Below, piece by piece: positions 10,232-20,854 of a stretch of 64,000 bases of DNA. Location: positions 1 to 64,000 of the forward strand of contig LGRX02035292.1 of the NCBI GenBank assembly GCA_001247695.2, written 5' to 3'. The notes below the pieces were generated by a model that ran no database searches, was not told where the DNA came from, and saw nothing but the letters and a program-made list of their open reading frames with translations. This stretch comes from Cymbomonas tetramitiformis. Lineage: Eukaryota; Chlorophyta; Pyramimonadophyceae; Pyramimonadales; Pyramimonadaceae. Within the stretch, counting starts at the first letter, position 1. The number at the start of each line of letters is the position of its first letter. The translations under genes were made by a program, and so were the position numbers.

Positions 10232-10914
10232 GCTAGCCTGCCGCAAACTTTGAAGACGAATACGCATATTCACTGTGAACGAAAAATGTTAACCATAACA
10301 GGGACACCCATCAAACTTTGGGGTTACTCATTAAAAATGTTTTGGTGTTGAGAATGGTTTGATATGGATTGATTGAGTTCGATGTAACTTAAATGTGTGC
10401 GAAAACGAAATTTGCAAAAATAAACATTTGTGTGAGATTTATACCCGTTTTCGGAATGAACATTTGATAACATAAATCATGTTCGTACCAGTAATTACGA
10501 CGAGTAATGATGACTTCTAGTCTGTGTGGCGTGCAATAGTTGCAGTCGTGTCAGGTGACGATGAGCATTCCGTGTCAAAGTCGAGCGAGTGTCGAGCGGA
10601 GACTCGCGATACGACTCAGATCGCGATTTGTGGGTCTCGGTCTGGGATGCAACCGGTGCGCGATGTTGCGTTGGCATATATTGATTGGCTGATATGTATA
10701 CTGCAGTTTCGATCACTCGACGAGAATTTTCAAATACGAACACCAACTCACCAAGCTTCAAATGCATTAATTTCCCAAAGCTTCTTGCGTCAGTGGCTTA
10801 TATTGGCGGCCGCTCTGCGTGCTGATCAGTAATTTTCAGACGTGGGACTGAGTTTGATTGAGCTTGCTCGATAAGCAGTTTACGCTCTGACTGTTTACAC
10901 GGGGTGGTGCTTAG
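10232..10914. other. Intergenic stretch, nothing recognised
   Basis: Moderately AT-rich sequence between the MITE and the LTR. Short frames on both strands at 10495-10832 overlap each other and have no recognisable motif; they are treated as chance. Confidence 0.5.
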
Positions 10915-11398
10915 TGTCCCGGGGTTACATTATATGTGTGGGTACGTATTAATCGGAAGGTGTATTCAGTTACGAGATGAACGGATCGGTGAAGTCGAGA
11001 TAACTATGTCCACAGAGTTGGTCGAGTGATACATGCAAGCAGGCATTATCACACACAGTAAGATAAGAAGATACGTAGATAAGTATAAGGTATACAATTG
11101 TAACGGTAAGATAGATTGTGCTACCAACTTCGGGCATGCACTGTGCTGCCAACTTCGGGCTTGCACGAGGATTCGGAGATATTCGGAGATATTAACTCAA
11201 GTGTACTGGAAACGGAAACTGCGCCGCCAACCCTGATCGGCGCTTATATACTCATCTACCTACTCAAGTCTTCTGATCTTGTCTCGCATTTGACATCTGT
11301 CACTCTGATCTCAGTCCACTGCTAATTTCCCGCCTAATTACAGTATTCGATCACATGACGCATGACAGGCAGGTAATTCAACGATACCTCCTGGCACA
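10915..11398 (-). mobile_element. LTR family 1, reverse orientation (3' LTR with adjacent polypurine tract)
   Basis: Forward-strand termini are TGTCCCGGGG ... CCTCCTGGCACA, a TG...CA pair. The reverse complement of this 484 bp block recurs at 22910-23389 with only scattered differences. On the reverse strand it is immediately preceded by a purine run (11399-11415), the position of the polypurine tract next to a 3' LTR. The sense of this copy is therefore reverse, with its interior to the right. Confidence 0.8.
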
Positions 11399-11415
11399 AC
11401 TCTCCCCCCCTTAAG
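11399..11415 (-). promoter_or_regulatory. Polypurine tract of LTR family 1
   Basis: On the reverse strand the sequence reads CTTAAGGGGGGGAGAGT directly against the LTR terminus TGTGCC. This is the plus-strand primer position of LTR retrotransposons. A similar tract abuts the second LTR family at 12700-12713. Confidence 0.65.
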
Positions 11416-12238
11416 TGGTGGCAATCTCCTGATCCACTCACTCACATATATAACAGGCGAGATGTCAAATATGCGTATGCATGCGTCTATTATGTCAGCT
11501 CGGTTCTCGGGTTCGGCGCCCCTTCGTCCTTGGGTCGGTCCCCTTCGCTTTTGCGGTTATTACTTATTGCTCTACTCACTGGCTTTCCCAACTTCTCCTT
11601 CCACGGCTCACGCTGCTAACGCTCAGCCGCTTCGCAGAGTGAAGGTACTCCTCAGTTCGCAGGTCTTCGCTTCTTCTTGCGGTCTCGGCGCCCTGAGATT
11701 TCTCCTCAGTATCCTGTCTTGATGTAGCAGGCGTATGGGTATGACAGAATTCATGATACAGTTGTGTTGGGGACGGTGAAAGTGGGGTGATGGAACAAGT
11801 GATGTAGCAAGGGGGCTGGTATGGGATATACTGCCCTAGCACTGCGCGCACCATCCTGTCCAGGGTGTGGTCCTATCTGAGCTGTGTTAGGGTGCCCTTC
11901 TGACATGAGCCATTTATAGGCACAGGGTATCCTCGCAGTACATTTCATCAGAGGCTGCATTGGGGGGCTACTAGTCCATATACAGGTGGGTTTCCTATAC
12001 TGTTCCCCATATTTGCAATAGGTGCAAAACAATGGTGGTGGTAACTCACGCATCACGGGTCGCATGCGCAAGGCATTGGGGTAGCGCCCGGTGGGGGTTT
12101 CTACGAACCAGTGTAATGGTTTCAGATATTCTATGATGTCAGGGTCCGCTGCACACAATTATCTGCTGCTGTCAGATCTGGTGTTCCACCTGTGGTTCGC
12201 GCCTGGCTGTACTGGGTGCAAGGCGGGCTGGCTCATAT
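11416..12238 (-). mobile_element. Internal remnant of a reverse-strand LTR element with a 135-codon frame
   Basis: This is the segment between the family-1 3' LTR and polypurine tract on the left and the family-2 LTR on the right. By position it should be the 3' part of the internal region of a family-1 element, cut off by the neighbouring element. A reverse frame at 11751-12158 (starting near CAADPDII, with CTYC and several Pro/His residues) is the only notable coding stretch; no retroviral domain was recognised. Confidence 0.45.
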
Positions 12239-12699
12239 TGTGGGAGGCTACCACTCCAGTTTCTTCACTTCTTTACACTTTCGGGTTTATTCTATACTAA
12301 CTCTCAAACGACCGCACGAAGTGCGATTTCGATACTACTGCGGTCAACTATCCGGAATATGCTTTCAATATTCACTTCAAGGTATGCCTTCAATGTCTGC
12401 TTTCAATACAATTATACGGCTGTTACGGTTTCGTACTTATGTTACTTTTTTACTCAGCTCAGTTCTCATCCCCGAAGCTGGCTGCCATAGAGTTCTTAAG
12501 CATCATGAAACTCAACTCGGAACTCAACTGTACTAAGTACTCCGTACAGCGATCTAGGCACCTCACACCAACATCATTCAGATCGGTCCTACTGTACTCC
12601 GTACTGAGTACTTTTATAGTTGTAGTTCCTTTTTGTACTTAGCCGTTTTCTTAGCCCGTTTACTTGCGTCTCTGGCCCTTGTGCTTGCCTCCTAGCACA
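12239..12699 (-). repeat. LTR family 2, left copy (3' LTR)
   Basis: 461 bp, bounded by TGTGGGAGGC and TAGCACA. It is followed on the forward strand by ACTCCCCCCCCCTTAGG, which on the reverse strand is a polypurine tract touching the LTR. It shares scattered long matches and the same termini with 20133-20554. Confidence 0.78.
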
Positions 12700-13230
12700 A
12701 CTCCCCCCCCCTTAGGGAAGGTCACGTCCACGCTGACCACGTTGGACCGGTGAAGTTTTTATACAGATCTTCTACTGTTGCTCAGGATGATTATACAGGT
12801 CTCAGCCGCCTGTTGTCTGGGATGACATTACACTTCCCATGACACACACCGCAGTAAGGAGTTCAGCCTCTTAAGCACAAGGGTCGGCCTCTCATCGGTC
12901 TGCCATCTGCACTACCAGGCTTCCCCAAGGCTCGAGATCTCACATCCATTACGACGCTCAAGGTTTCAAACCTTCCAACACGGCACACTACAGGTGATGA
13001 CAATAGGTTTGTCAATTACCCGGCAGTTCTCGGGATGCCGGCCCGGAGGAAAGGTTTTAAACCCCTGCCGCCTCCTCGGGATGCGCAGAGCTTTTATCCA
13101 GATCTCCAACTGCCGCCCGGTCATGCCAGGTCTAGAGCCAATGCTCTCATGAAATGGATTATACAGATTTCCACATGTTGCCTGGCTGTGCCAAGGCTAG
13201 AGCCACTGCTCTGTTAAATGGATTATCCAT
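12700..13230. other. Interior of the LTR element: degenerate ~75 bp repeats
   Basis: Contains imperfect repeats around TGGATTATACAGATTTCC, CCAGGTCTAGAGCC and CCAAGGCTAGAGCC, grading into the GC-rich array. No gene recognised. Confidence 0.5.
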
Positions 13231-15785
13231 GTTCTCACCTGTCGCCTGGCGCGCTCGCGGTGGCTGCCATCTGCCACTCGCGGCGCGCTCTCTCTCCCCC
13301 CCAAAGGAAAGCGGTCCGCTCCGAGACGCTTCACTCTCGGTGGCCCTAAGGGGAGGGCGCGGGTGAGCATCTCGGTGTGCTCACCTCGTGGCGACACGCG
13401 TGCAAGGGTGGGCCTCCTTGCACGCGCGTGACGATGCGTCCCGTCGAGACGGGTGCACTCGCCCGGAGCTTGGGGCTCGCCGGCCTCATCAGCACCCCGA
13501 GTGTGGGTGCCGCGCTCCGCGCTCGGCGGCGGCGGCATGCGTGCGCGGTGTGCTGCTCCCAGGCACGCGCATCAACCTCTGCAAGGAGGCCCGATGCGCC
13601 TGGACGCGGTGCACACGCTGCGCGCTACCCCTAGCCAGGCACCATGCGTCTGGTGTGCCTGGCGGGGCAGCGGCGCGTCACGCAGCCCGAGACAGCGCAG
13701 CGAGAGCTGCTGCCTCATGGCGGTGCGCCTGGCGCGCTCGCGGTGGCTGCCATCTGCCACTCGCGGCGCGCTCTCTCCCCCCCATAGGAAAAGCGGTCCG
13801 CTCCCGGACGCTTCACTCTCGGTGGCCCTAATAAGGGGAGGGCGCGGGTGAGCACCTCGGTGTGCTCACCTCGTGGCGACACGCGTGCAAGGGTGGGCCT
13901 CCTTGCACGCGCGTGACGATGCGTCCCGTCGAGACGGGTGCACTCGCCCGGAGCTTAAGGCTCGCCGGCCTCATCAGCACCCCGAGTGTGGGTGCCGCGC
14001 TCCGCGCTCGGCGGCGGGGCATGCGTGCGCGGTGTGCTGCTCCCAGGCACGCGCATCAACCTCTGCAAGGAGGCCCGATGCGCCTGGACGCGGTGCACAC
14101 GCTGCGCGCTACCCCCAGGCACCATGCGTCTGGTGTGCCTGGCGGGGCGGCGGCGCGTCACGCAGCCAGACTGACCTGACGGTACGCGCCTCATGGCGGT
14201 GCGCCTGGCGCGCTCGCGGTGGCTGCCATCTGCCACTCGCGGCGCGCTCTCTCCCCCCCAAAAGAAAAGCGGTCCGCTCCCGGACGCTTCACTCTCGGTG
14301 GCCCTAAGGGAGGGCGCGGGTGAGCACCTCGGTGTGCTCACCTCGTGGCGACACGCATGCAAGGGTGGGCCTCCTTGCAGGCGCGTGGCGATGCGTCCCG
14401 TCGAGACGGGTGCACTCGCCCGGAGCTTGGGGTTCGCCGGCCTCATCAGCACCCCGAGTGTGGGTGCCGCGCTCCGCGCTCGGTGGCGGGGCATGCGTGC
14501 GCGGTGTGCTGCTCCCAGGCACGCGCATCAACCTCTGCAAGGAGGCCCGATGCGCCTGGACGCGGTGCACACGCTGCGCGCTACCCCAGGCACCATGCGT
14601 CTGGTGTGCCTGGCGGGGCAGCGGCGCGTCACGCAACCCGAGACAGCGCAGCGAGAGCTGCTGCCTCATGGCGGTGCGCCTGGCGCGCTCGCGGTGGCTG
14701 CCATCTGCCACTCGCGGCGCGCTCTCTCCCCCCCAAAAGAAAACGCGGTCCGCTCCCGGACGCTTCACTCTCGGTGGCCCTAAGGGGAGGGCGCGGGTGA
14801 GCACCTCGGTGTGCTCACCTCGTGGCGACACGCATGCAAAGGTGGGCCTCCTTGCACGCGCGTGGCGATGCGTCCCGTCGAGACGGGTGCACTCGCCCGG
14901 AGCTTGGGGCTCGCCGGCCTCATCAGCATCCCGAGTGTGGGTGCCGCGCTCCGCGCTCGGCGGCGGGGCATGCGTGCGCAGTGTGCTGCTCCCAGGCACG
15001 CGCATCAACCTCAGCAAGGAGGCCCGATGCGCCTGGACGCGGTGCACACGCTGCGCGCTACTCCCAGGCACCATGCGTCAGGTGTGCCTGGCGGGGCAAC
15101 GGCGCGTCGCACCGGCCGAGACAGCGCGGCGGAAACTGCTGCCTGTGGCGGTGCGCCTGGCGCTCGCGGTGGCTGCCATCTGCCACTCGCGGCGCGCCTC
15201 TCTCCCCAAAGAAAAGCGGTCCGCTCCCGGACGCTTCACTCTCCGGTGGCCTAAGGAGGGCGCGGGTGAGCACCTCCCCGGTGTGCTCACCTCGTGGCGA
15301 CACGCATGCAAGGGTGGGCCTCCTTGCACGCGCGTGGCGATGCGTCCCGTCGAGACGGGTGCACTCGCCCGGAGCTTGGGGCTCGCCGGCCTCATCAGCA
15401 CCCCGAGTGTGGGTGCCGCGCTCCGCGCTCGGCGGCGGGGCATGCGTGCGCGGTGTGCTGCTCCCAGGCACGCGCATCAACCTCTGCAAGGAGGCCCGAT
15501 GCGCCTGGACGCGGTGCACACGCTGCGCGCTACTCCCAGGCACCATGCGTCAGGTGTGCCTGGCGGGGCAGCGGCGCGTCACGCAGCCCGAGACAGCACA
15601 GCGAGAGCTGCTGCCTCATGGCGGTGCGCCTGGCGCGCTCGCGGTGGCTGCCATCTGCCACTCGCGGCGCGCTCTCTCCCCCCCAAAAGAAAAGCGGTCC
15701 GCTCCCGGACGCTTCACTCTCGGTGGCCCTAAGGGGAGGGCGCGGGTGAGCACCTCGGTGTGCTCACCTCGTGGCGACACGCCTA
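13230..15785. repeat. GC-rich ~475 bp tandem array with conserved stem-loops
   Basis: The anchor GGGTGAGCA(C/T)CTCGGTG recurs at 13361, 13846, 14318, 14795, 15264 and 15744 (spacings 485, 472, 477, 469, 480 bp). Each full unit carries potential hairpins: GTGAGCAC/GTGCTCAC, GCAAGG/CCTTGC and CCCGTC/GACGGG. Several frames on both strands stay open across units, but unit lengths are mostly not multiples of three and the openness follows from GC content. It is treated as non-coding satellite-like sequence. Confidence 0.85.
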
Positions 15786-15823
15786 CTGTTCCTACCCTAA
15801 GTCCTAAACCTCCTAATACTTCC

Positions 15824-18800
15824 CTAGTACGCCTCGAGGGCCCCCTCGTAGAGGTGGACTCTCCAGATGGCGTTTGCTTCCCCAAGTGCGCAAGGATGTG
15901 AGCATGGAGCAACTGATAGTTGTTTGCTCACACCCTTAGCTAGGCTCGTGAGCGCTATGCTCTCAGCCTTTGGCTCAGCAACGCCACTAGGGTCCGGTGC
16001 GACACCCACCGAGCTCCTCGTGCCACGGGCCCCTCGCCTCCTACGTGAGGCTATCCGCCTTCTATCGCGGGCCCCTCGTCTCCCGCGGCGACCTGCTCGC
16101 CTCCTCCGACGGCATGCTCGCCTCGTGGGGGTCGCGCCTATCGCACTCCGAGCATCGCTCCTCCCTCTCGCATCCTGCGACACGGCCTGGACGCCGAGAG
16201 CCTGCGAGCCTGTCGAGTCCAATGCCTCGGCCGATGGCCCGACCACGCCTCGCCTATCATGGGTCCCTCGCCTCCCGCGGCGACCTGCTCGCCTCCCCCG
16301 ACGGCATGCTCGCCTCGTGGGGGTCGCGCCTATCGCACTCTGAGCATCGCTCCTCCCTCTCGCATCCTGCGACACGGCCTGGACGCCGAGAGCCTGCGAG
16401 CCTGTCGAGTCCAGTGCCTCGGCCGATGGCCCGACCACGCCTCGCCTATCATGGGTCCCTCGCCTCCCGCGGCGACCTGCTCGCCTCCCCCGACGGCATG
16501 CTCGCCTCGTGGGGGTCGCGCCTATCGCACTCTGAGCCTCGCTCCTCCCTCTCGCATCCTGCGACACGGCCTGGACGCCGAGAGCCTGCGAGCCTGTCGA
16601 GTCCAATGCCTCGGCCGATGGCCCGACCACGCCTCGCCTATCATGGGTCCCTCGCCTCCCGCGGCGACCTGCTCGCCTCCCCCGACGGCATGCTCGCCTC
16701 GTGGGGGTCGCGCTTGCCGCAACCCGGGTATCATGCCACCTCCTCGCATCCGGCGAAGCGGCCTCAACGCCGAGAGCCTGCAAGCCTGTCGAGTCCAACG
16801 CCTCGGCCGATGGCTCGACCACGCCTCGCCTACCACGGGCTCCTCGCCTCCCGCGGCGACCTGCTCGCCTCCCTCTACGGCTCGCTCGCCTCGTGGGTGC
16901 TGCGCCTGCCGCATCAGGGACACCGCACCACTTCCCCGCATCGGGCGACGCGGCCACAACGTCGAGAGCCTGCGAGCCTAACAGGTCCGTGTGGCTAGGG
17001 GGCAGCCGTGCGCCCTCTCGGAGAAACGCCTCGCCGCCAGGTAGCGGCAATGACACCTCCTCGGGCAGCACCTCGGCAGAGCCACTAGAGGACATCCGTG
17101 CACACTCCATGGGCTGCACCTCGACTGTGCGCTCCGGTGATGACTGCGTGCACCCCTCACGCGGTGACTCGACTCTGCTGGCAGGTGGCCGCTGCGCGCA
17201 CTCGTCGGGCCGCACCGCCAATGTGCCGCCAGGGGCCAGCTGTGCGCACTCTCGGAGCGACGCCTCTGCCTCCTCGTCGGGTGGCGGCAGTGTGTGCTCC
17301 TGGGGCAACACTCCTGCTCCACTACCATCAGGTGGCCACTGTGTGCGCTCCCCGGGCAGCACCTCCACCGACGACTGCGGATATGGGCCTAGTGGTGGCG
17401 CCGTGAGCGGCCTCCAAGGCTCCGCATCAACGGACAGCTGGGTGCGTGTCACGCCAGCGCGCGCGTCTGTGTCGTGGCTTTGGTCGCGCGCCTCGCTCGG
17501 GGCACCGCCAACGCTCTGGCTGTGGTCTAGCGCCTCGCTCGGGTCACCGCCAGCGCTCTGACCGTGGCCGTGCACCTCACAGGGGGTTGCGCCGGTGCCA
17601 TGGCCGTGCTCGCGGGGCTCGCTAGGGGCACTGCTAGCGCTATGGCTATGGGTGCGCCTCGCGCCGGGGCATATGTAGCGCATGCCCGCGCCATGCTTGC
17701 TACTGCGCGCCCCGCTAGGGACGGCACTTGCACAGTAGCCGTGCGCTTCGCTCTGGGCAGCGCATGCGCTGTGGCCGTCGCCGCGCGCCTCGCTCGAGGC
17801 ATCGCTCGTGCCGTGGCCGTGCGTCATGCTCAGAGCAGCGACGATGTGGTTGCGCGCCTCGCTAGGGGCAGCGCCAACGCCGTGCCTGTGGCCGCGTGCC
17901 TCGCTAGGGGCAACGCCAGTGCCGCGACTGCCACCACGCGCCTCGCTAGGGGCAGCGCCAGTGCCGCGACTACCACCACGCGCCTCGCTAGGGGCAGCGC
18001 TCGTGCCGCGACTGCCACCACTCGCCTCGCCAGGGGCAGCGCTGGTGCTAGGGCAGTGGCCGCGCACCTCGCTAGAGGCAATGCCGATGTGGTTGCGCGC
18101 CTCGCTAGGGGCAGCGCCAGCGCCGTGCCTGTGGCCGCGTGCCTCACTCAGAGCGGCGCCGATGTGACCGCACGCCTCGCTAGGGGCAGCGCTAGTGCCG
18201 CGACTGCCACCACGCGCCTCGCTAGGGGCAGCGCCAGTGCCGCGACTGCCACCACGCGCCTCGCTAGGGGCAGTGCCAATGCTGTGGCTGTGGCCGCGTG
18301 CATCGCCAGGGGCAGCGCCAGTGCCGCGACTGCCACCACGCGCCTCGCCGGGGGCAGCGCCGATGTGGCCGCGCGCCTCGCTAGGGGCAGCGCCAGTGCC
18401 GCGACTGCCACCACGCGCCTCGCTAGGGGCAGCGCCGATGCCGTGGCCATGCTCGCGGAGCTCGCTAGGGGCAGTGCTAGCGCTATGGCCGTGGGTGCGC
18501 CTCGCGCCAGGGCATATGTAGCGCATGCCCGCGCCATGCATGCTACTACACCTCCCGCTAAGGGCGACACTCGCGCCATGGCTGTGCGCCTCGCTCAGGG
18601 CAGCACTCGCGCAATGGCCGCGGCCGCGCGCCTCGCCAGGGGCAGCGCTCGCGCAATGGCTGTGGCCGTGCGCTTCGCTAGGAGTAGTGCCGTGACTGGC
18701 GCTGTGGCCGTCACCGCGCACTTCACCAGGGGCAGCGCCAGCGCTGTGGCCATGGCCGCGAGCCTCGCTCGAGGCAGCGCTCGTGCTGTGGCTGTGGCCA

Positions 18801-19177
18801 CGCGCTCCACTAAAGGTAGCATCGGTGCTGTGGCCGTACGCCGAGTGCGCTCTGCGCCCGTCCAATCTGAGGTACCTCCCCCCCCCCTCGGACAGGCGCA
18901 AGACCGCACGGCGCACAATCCCACGGGACGCCGCCCGCAAAAAGCTAAGCCTAGCAACGAAAAACGCCGCCCGCCGCCACGCCCGCAAACCCGCCGCCCG
19001 ATCCCGCATCTCCTGACCCCTAAGCCAAACCACGCAACGATCGCGCCCGACACGGACATCCCGCAACACCTGAAGCCGCAGAATGAACCACGCCGCCCGA
19101 TCCCAGGCCCGCTGCTGAGCCATACGCACCGCGCACCGCGAAGCCACGCGCTTGGCTCGGCACATCCCGACGCTCAT
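15824..19177 (-). CDS. Repetitive 1117-codon frame inside the large LTR element (coding status uncertain)
   Basis: One reverse frame spans three different sequence blocks. The first is an N-terminal ~110 residues rich in Arg/Ala (from 19177). The second is many ~15-residue repeats of the type GH.H..GAAPSEARG (about 18850-17580). The third is a Pro/Glu-rich segment followed by 61-residue repeats encoded by the 183 bp array (RRACRRGRRAGRRGRRG then EALDSTGSQALGVQA). GC-rich DNA has few stops, but continuity across unrelated blocks and the agreement with element orientation (start near the 5' LTR) favour a real or recent gag-position frame. No domain is recognisable, and a forward 547-codon frame overlaps it. 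Confidence 0.4.
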   Translation of the reverse strand: MSVGMCRAKRVASRCAVRMAQQRAWDRAAWFILRLQVLRDVRVGRDRCVVWLRGQEMRDRAAGLRAWRRAAFFVARLSFLRAASRGIVRRAVLRLSEGGGRYLRLDGRRAHSAYGHSTDATFSGARGHSHSTSAASSEARGHGHSAGAAPGEVRGDGHSASHGTTPSEAHGHSHCASAAPGEARGRGHCASAALSEAHSHGASVALSGRCSSMHGAGMRYICPGARRTHGHSASTAPSELREHGHGIGAAPSEARGGSRGTGAAPSEARGHIGAAPGEARGGSRGTGAAPGDARGHSHSIGTAPSEARGGSRGTGAAPSEARGGSRGTSAAPSEACGHIGAALSEARGHRHGAGAAPSEARNHIGIASSEVRGHCPSTSAAPGEASGGSRGTSAAPSEARGGSRGTGAAPSEARGGSRGTGVAPSEARGHRHGVGAAPSEARNHIVAALSMTHGHGTSDASSEARGDGHSACAAQSEAHGYCASAVPSGARSSKHGAGMRYICPGARRTHSHSASSAPSEPREHGHGTGATPCEVHGHGQSAGGDPSEALDHSQSVGGAPSEARDQSHDTDARAGVTRTQLSVDAEPWRPLTAPPLGPYPQSSVEVLPGERTQWPPDGSGAGVLPQEHTLPPPDEEAEASLRECAQLAPGGTLAVRPDECAQRPPASRVESPREGCTQSSPERTVEVQPMECARMSSSGSAEVLPEEVSLPLPGGEAFLREGARLPPSHTDLLGSQALDVVAASPDAGKWCGVPDAAGAAPTRRASRRGRRAGRRGRRGARGRRGVVEPSAEALDSTGLQALGVEAASPDARRWHDTRVAASATPTRRACRRGRRAGRRGRRGTHDRRGVVGPSAEALDSTGSQALGVQAVSQDARGRSEAQSAIGATPTRRACRRGRRAGRRGRRGTHDRRGVVGPSAEALDSTGSQALGVQAVSQDARGRSDAQSAIGATPTRRACRRGRRAGRRGRRGTHDRRGVVGPSAEALDSTGSQALGVQAVSQDARGRSDARSAIGATPTRRACRRRRRAGRRGRRGARDRRRIASRRRRGARGTRSSVGVAPDPSGVAEPKAESIALTSLAKGVSKQLSVAPCSHPCALGEANAIWRVHLYEGALEAY
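16070..16960. repeat. 183 bp tandem repeat (four to five units)
   Basis: CCTCCCGCGGCGACCTGCTC recurs near 16268, 16451 and 16634 at exact 183 bp spacing, with more divergent units at about 16078 and 16847. 183 bp is 61 codons, so the reverse 1117-codon frame stays in register through the array. Confidence 0.88.
17580..18860. repeat. Short GC-rich tandem repeats of about 45 bp
   Basis: CGCCTCGCTAGGGGCAGCGC recurs dozens of times, with variable tails (GCCGCGACTGCCACCACG, CCGATGTGG and others). Read on the reverse strand the repeats encode PSEARG-type units; on the forward strand LARGSASA-type units. Confidence 0.85.
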
Positions 19178-19207
19178 CCCGGGGACCGCCGCGCACCCAG
19201 GCCGTGA

Positions 19208-20132
19208 CGTGCTAATTAACTAACGCAGTGGAGGCACTTACGCCCACGCAAAGCAACAAGCACACGCCGCACCCAGAAATTCACCACTCAGGCACGAGCC
19301 GAGTGGCCAAACCGGCCGAAGCGCGCCAATTCCTGAGTATAGAGGGCGCAAGCCCTAGGCTACTCGAGATTGAGAAACACGGGGACAATCCAGCAAAGGC
19401 CGCACAATTTTAAAAAAATCGCGCAGCGCTCCCGCCGCGAAGGGTCGGTGCTGCCGAAAAATCCACGCGATCCCAAATCCCAAGCCCGACCTGCGCAACT
19501 GTGCGCTCGTGACACGAGCTCAAGCGCTATGCGTGAACAAGAAACATGCTAGGGCAGAAGCGCGCCTGAATCTCCTCGCGGCCCAAAGTACCCGGAGATC
19601 GGAACTCCAAGAACACCTGAAACCCGGCATCACCAACCCGCAGCCAAACCGACACGCCGCCCAAAGCGCACGACAAAACATCCTAGACCAAAAGAAAGAA
19701 TCTACGCAAAACACGTTTTCGTTCGTAAAAGTAAAAATAATTCCAAAGTCATACACGCAAATTCCAAATTGCATATACGCAAAGGACGCTACAACGCCAC
19801 GTCAAGGCAGCCGCCCCATCCGAGGACAGAACAGACTCAAAGTACATTCGCAAAGGGGAGGGAGGACCAAGGGCCCCAAGCCACCTCCTTCATTGCTAGG
19901 TAGTCGTACCAAACTACGTCGCGGATCAAAGCACTCGGAGAATTCCACTCCTAGAGCACCTGAATCCCACAACCACGCACCCACCAACACGAAGCAGAAA
20001 CGCACGACACACTGTTCTAGATTTCAAGAAAGAAACGTCGGGCGAAAGGCATTACGCAAGGGGGGTGCAATCAGAATACGCAGAAACAGAAATTTTCAGG
20101 AAGCGACCGGTAAAACGATCCAATTACCATTT
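19208..20132. other. Leader region of the large LTR element
   Basis: Lies between the 1117-codon frame and the 5' LTR. It contains A/C-rich sequence on the forward strand and no recognised gene. Directly inside the LTR the reverse strand reads TGGTAATTGGATCG, which begins with the TGG expected of a primer-binding site, but I could not match it to a tRNA. Confidence 0.4.
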
Positions 20133-20554
20133 TGTAGGAGGCTACCACTCCAGTTTCTTCTCTTCTTTACACTTTCGGGCTTATACTATTCTACACTTAT
20201 TAAACGACCGCACGAGGTATGCTTACGTATGGTCAACTATCGGACTTCGGTTTCGTAAATCCTTCAAGTTATTACTACAAGACTTCGGTTTCGTAAATCT
20301 TTATAGCTATGCTTTTTACAGCAGTTACGGCTTACAATTCTCAGTTCAGTTCTCATCTCCGAAACTGGTTACACTTAGAGTTCTTATGCATTCAGGAACT
20401 CTCTCCATAACTCAACTGTACTGAGTACTCCGTACAACAGGCTAGGCACCTCACATCAACATCATTCTGATCGGTCCTACTGTACTCCGTACTGAGTACT
20501 CTTGCGTTTTGTACTTAGCCGTTTTTCTTGCTCTTGTGCTTGCCTCCTAGCACA
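20133..20554 (-). repeat. LTR family 2, right copy (5' LTR)
   Basis: 422 bp, TGTAGGAGGC ... TAGCACA, direct repeat of 12239-12699. It lacks an adjacent polypurine tract, consistent with being the 5' LTR of a reverse-strand element. Confidence 0.78.
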
Positions 20555-20841
20555 ACCACACGGGCGAAAACGGAGCTGACGTTCGATTCCGTACCATCAA
20601 AACGTCCATGTTTGTTGTCGTACACCTTCTTGATGACGAGCTTGGCGGCATGCTCGTCGAAGGATTCCTTCGCCAGACGTCTGACCGCGTCGAGGAACAG
20701 TGCCCCTGCCGATTGGGCAGCCGGCGCAGCCGCAACCGTAGGAGTGGCTGGCGTAGTCGCATGTCTGGCTGCGGCATCGTCGAAAATGGTAACTAGGGAG
20801 CGGCGTGCGGCCGCAGTGTGTGATCTCGTAGAAGTGCCCAT
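20555..20841 (-). CDS. Unrecognised N-terminal coding stretch cut at the LTR boundary
   Basis: An ATG at 20841 opens a 96-codon stretch (MGTSTRSHTAAARR..., Ala/Thr-rich, then a helical SAGALFLDAVRRLAKESFDE segment ending VSSVFARV). The frame then reads directly into the LTR terminus at 20554. Composition and a helical charged segment suggest real protein. It may be a gene disrupted by the LTR element or an exon whose donor was lost. No family recognised. Confidence 0.45.
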
Positions 20842-20854
20842 GATGAAATGACTA

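Larger units (their letters stand above)
12239..20554 (-). mobile_element. Large LTR element without pol, reverse orientation, with GC-rich repetitive interior
   Basis: Direct repeats at 12239-12699 and 20133-20554 flank about 7.4 kb. Both run TGT(G/A)GGAGGC ... GCCTCCTAGCACA and share blocks such as TACCACTCCAGTTTCTTC and GTACTCCGTACTGAGTAC. A polypurine tract abuts the left copy on the reverse strand, so the left copy is the 3' LTR. The interior holds a ~475 bp tandem array, a 183 bp array and a 1117-codon reverse frame, but no reverse transcriptase, integrase or protease. That matches a non-autonomous large derivative. Flanking 5 bp at the two ends (CATAT and ACCAC) do not match, so no target duplication is visible. 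Confidence 0.7.

Noticed and set aside
13230..15785. Long overlapping frames on both strands of the 475 bp array as genes
   Set aside because: Unit lengths change frame from copy to copy and openness on all frames follows from high GC and repetition.
17564..19207. 547-codon forward frame (LARGSASA repeats)
   Set aside because: It is the antiparallel image of the reverse 1117-codon frame, covers mainly one repeat block, and opposes the orientation set by the LTR polypurine tract.
12234..20559. Target-site duplication of the large LTR element
   Set aside because: CATAT before the left LTR and ACCAC after the right LTR do not match, even allowing one or two bases of boundary shift.
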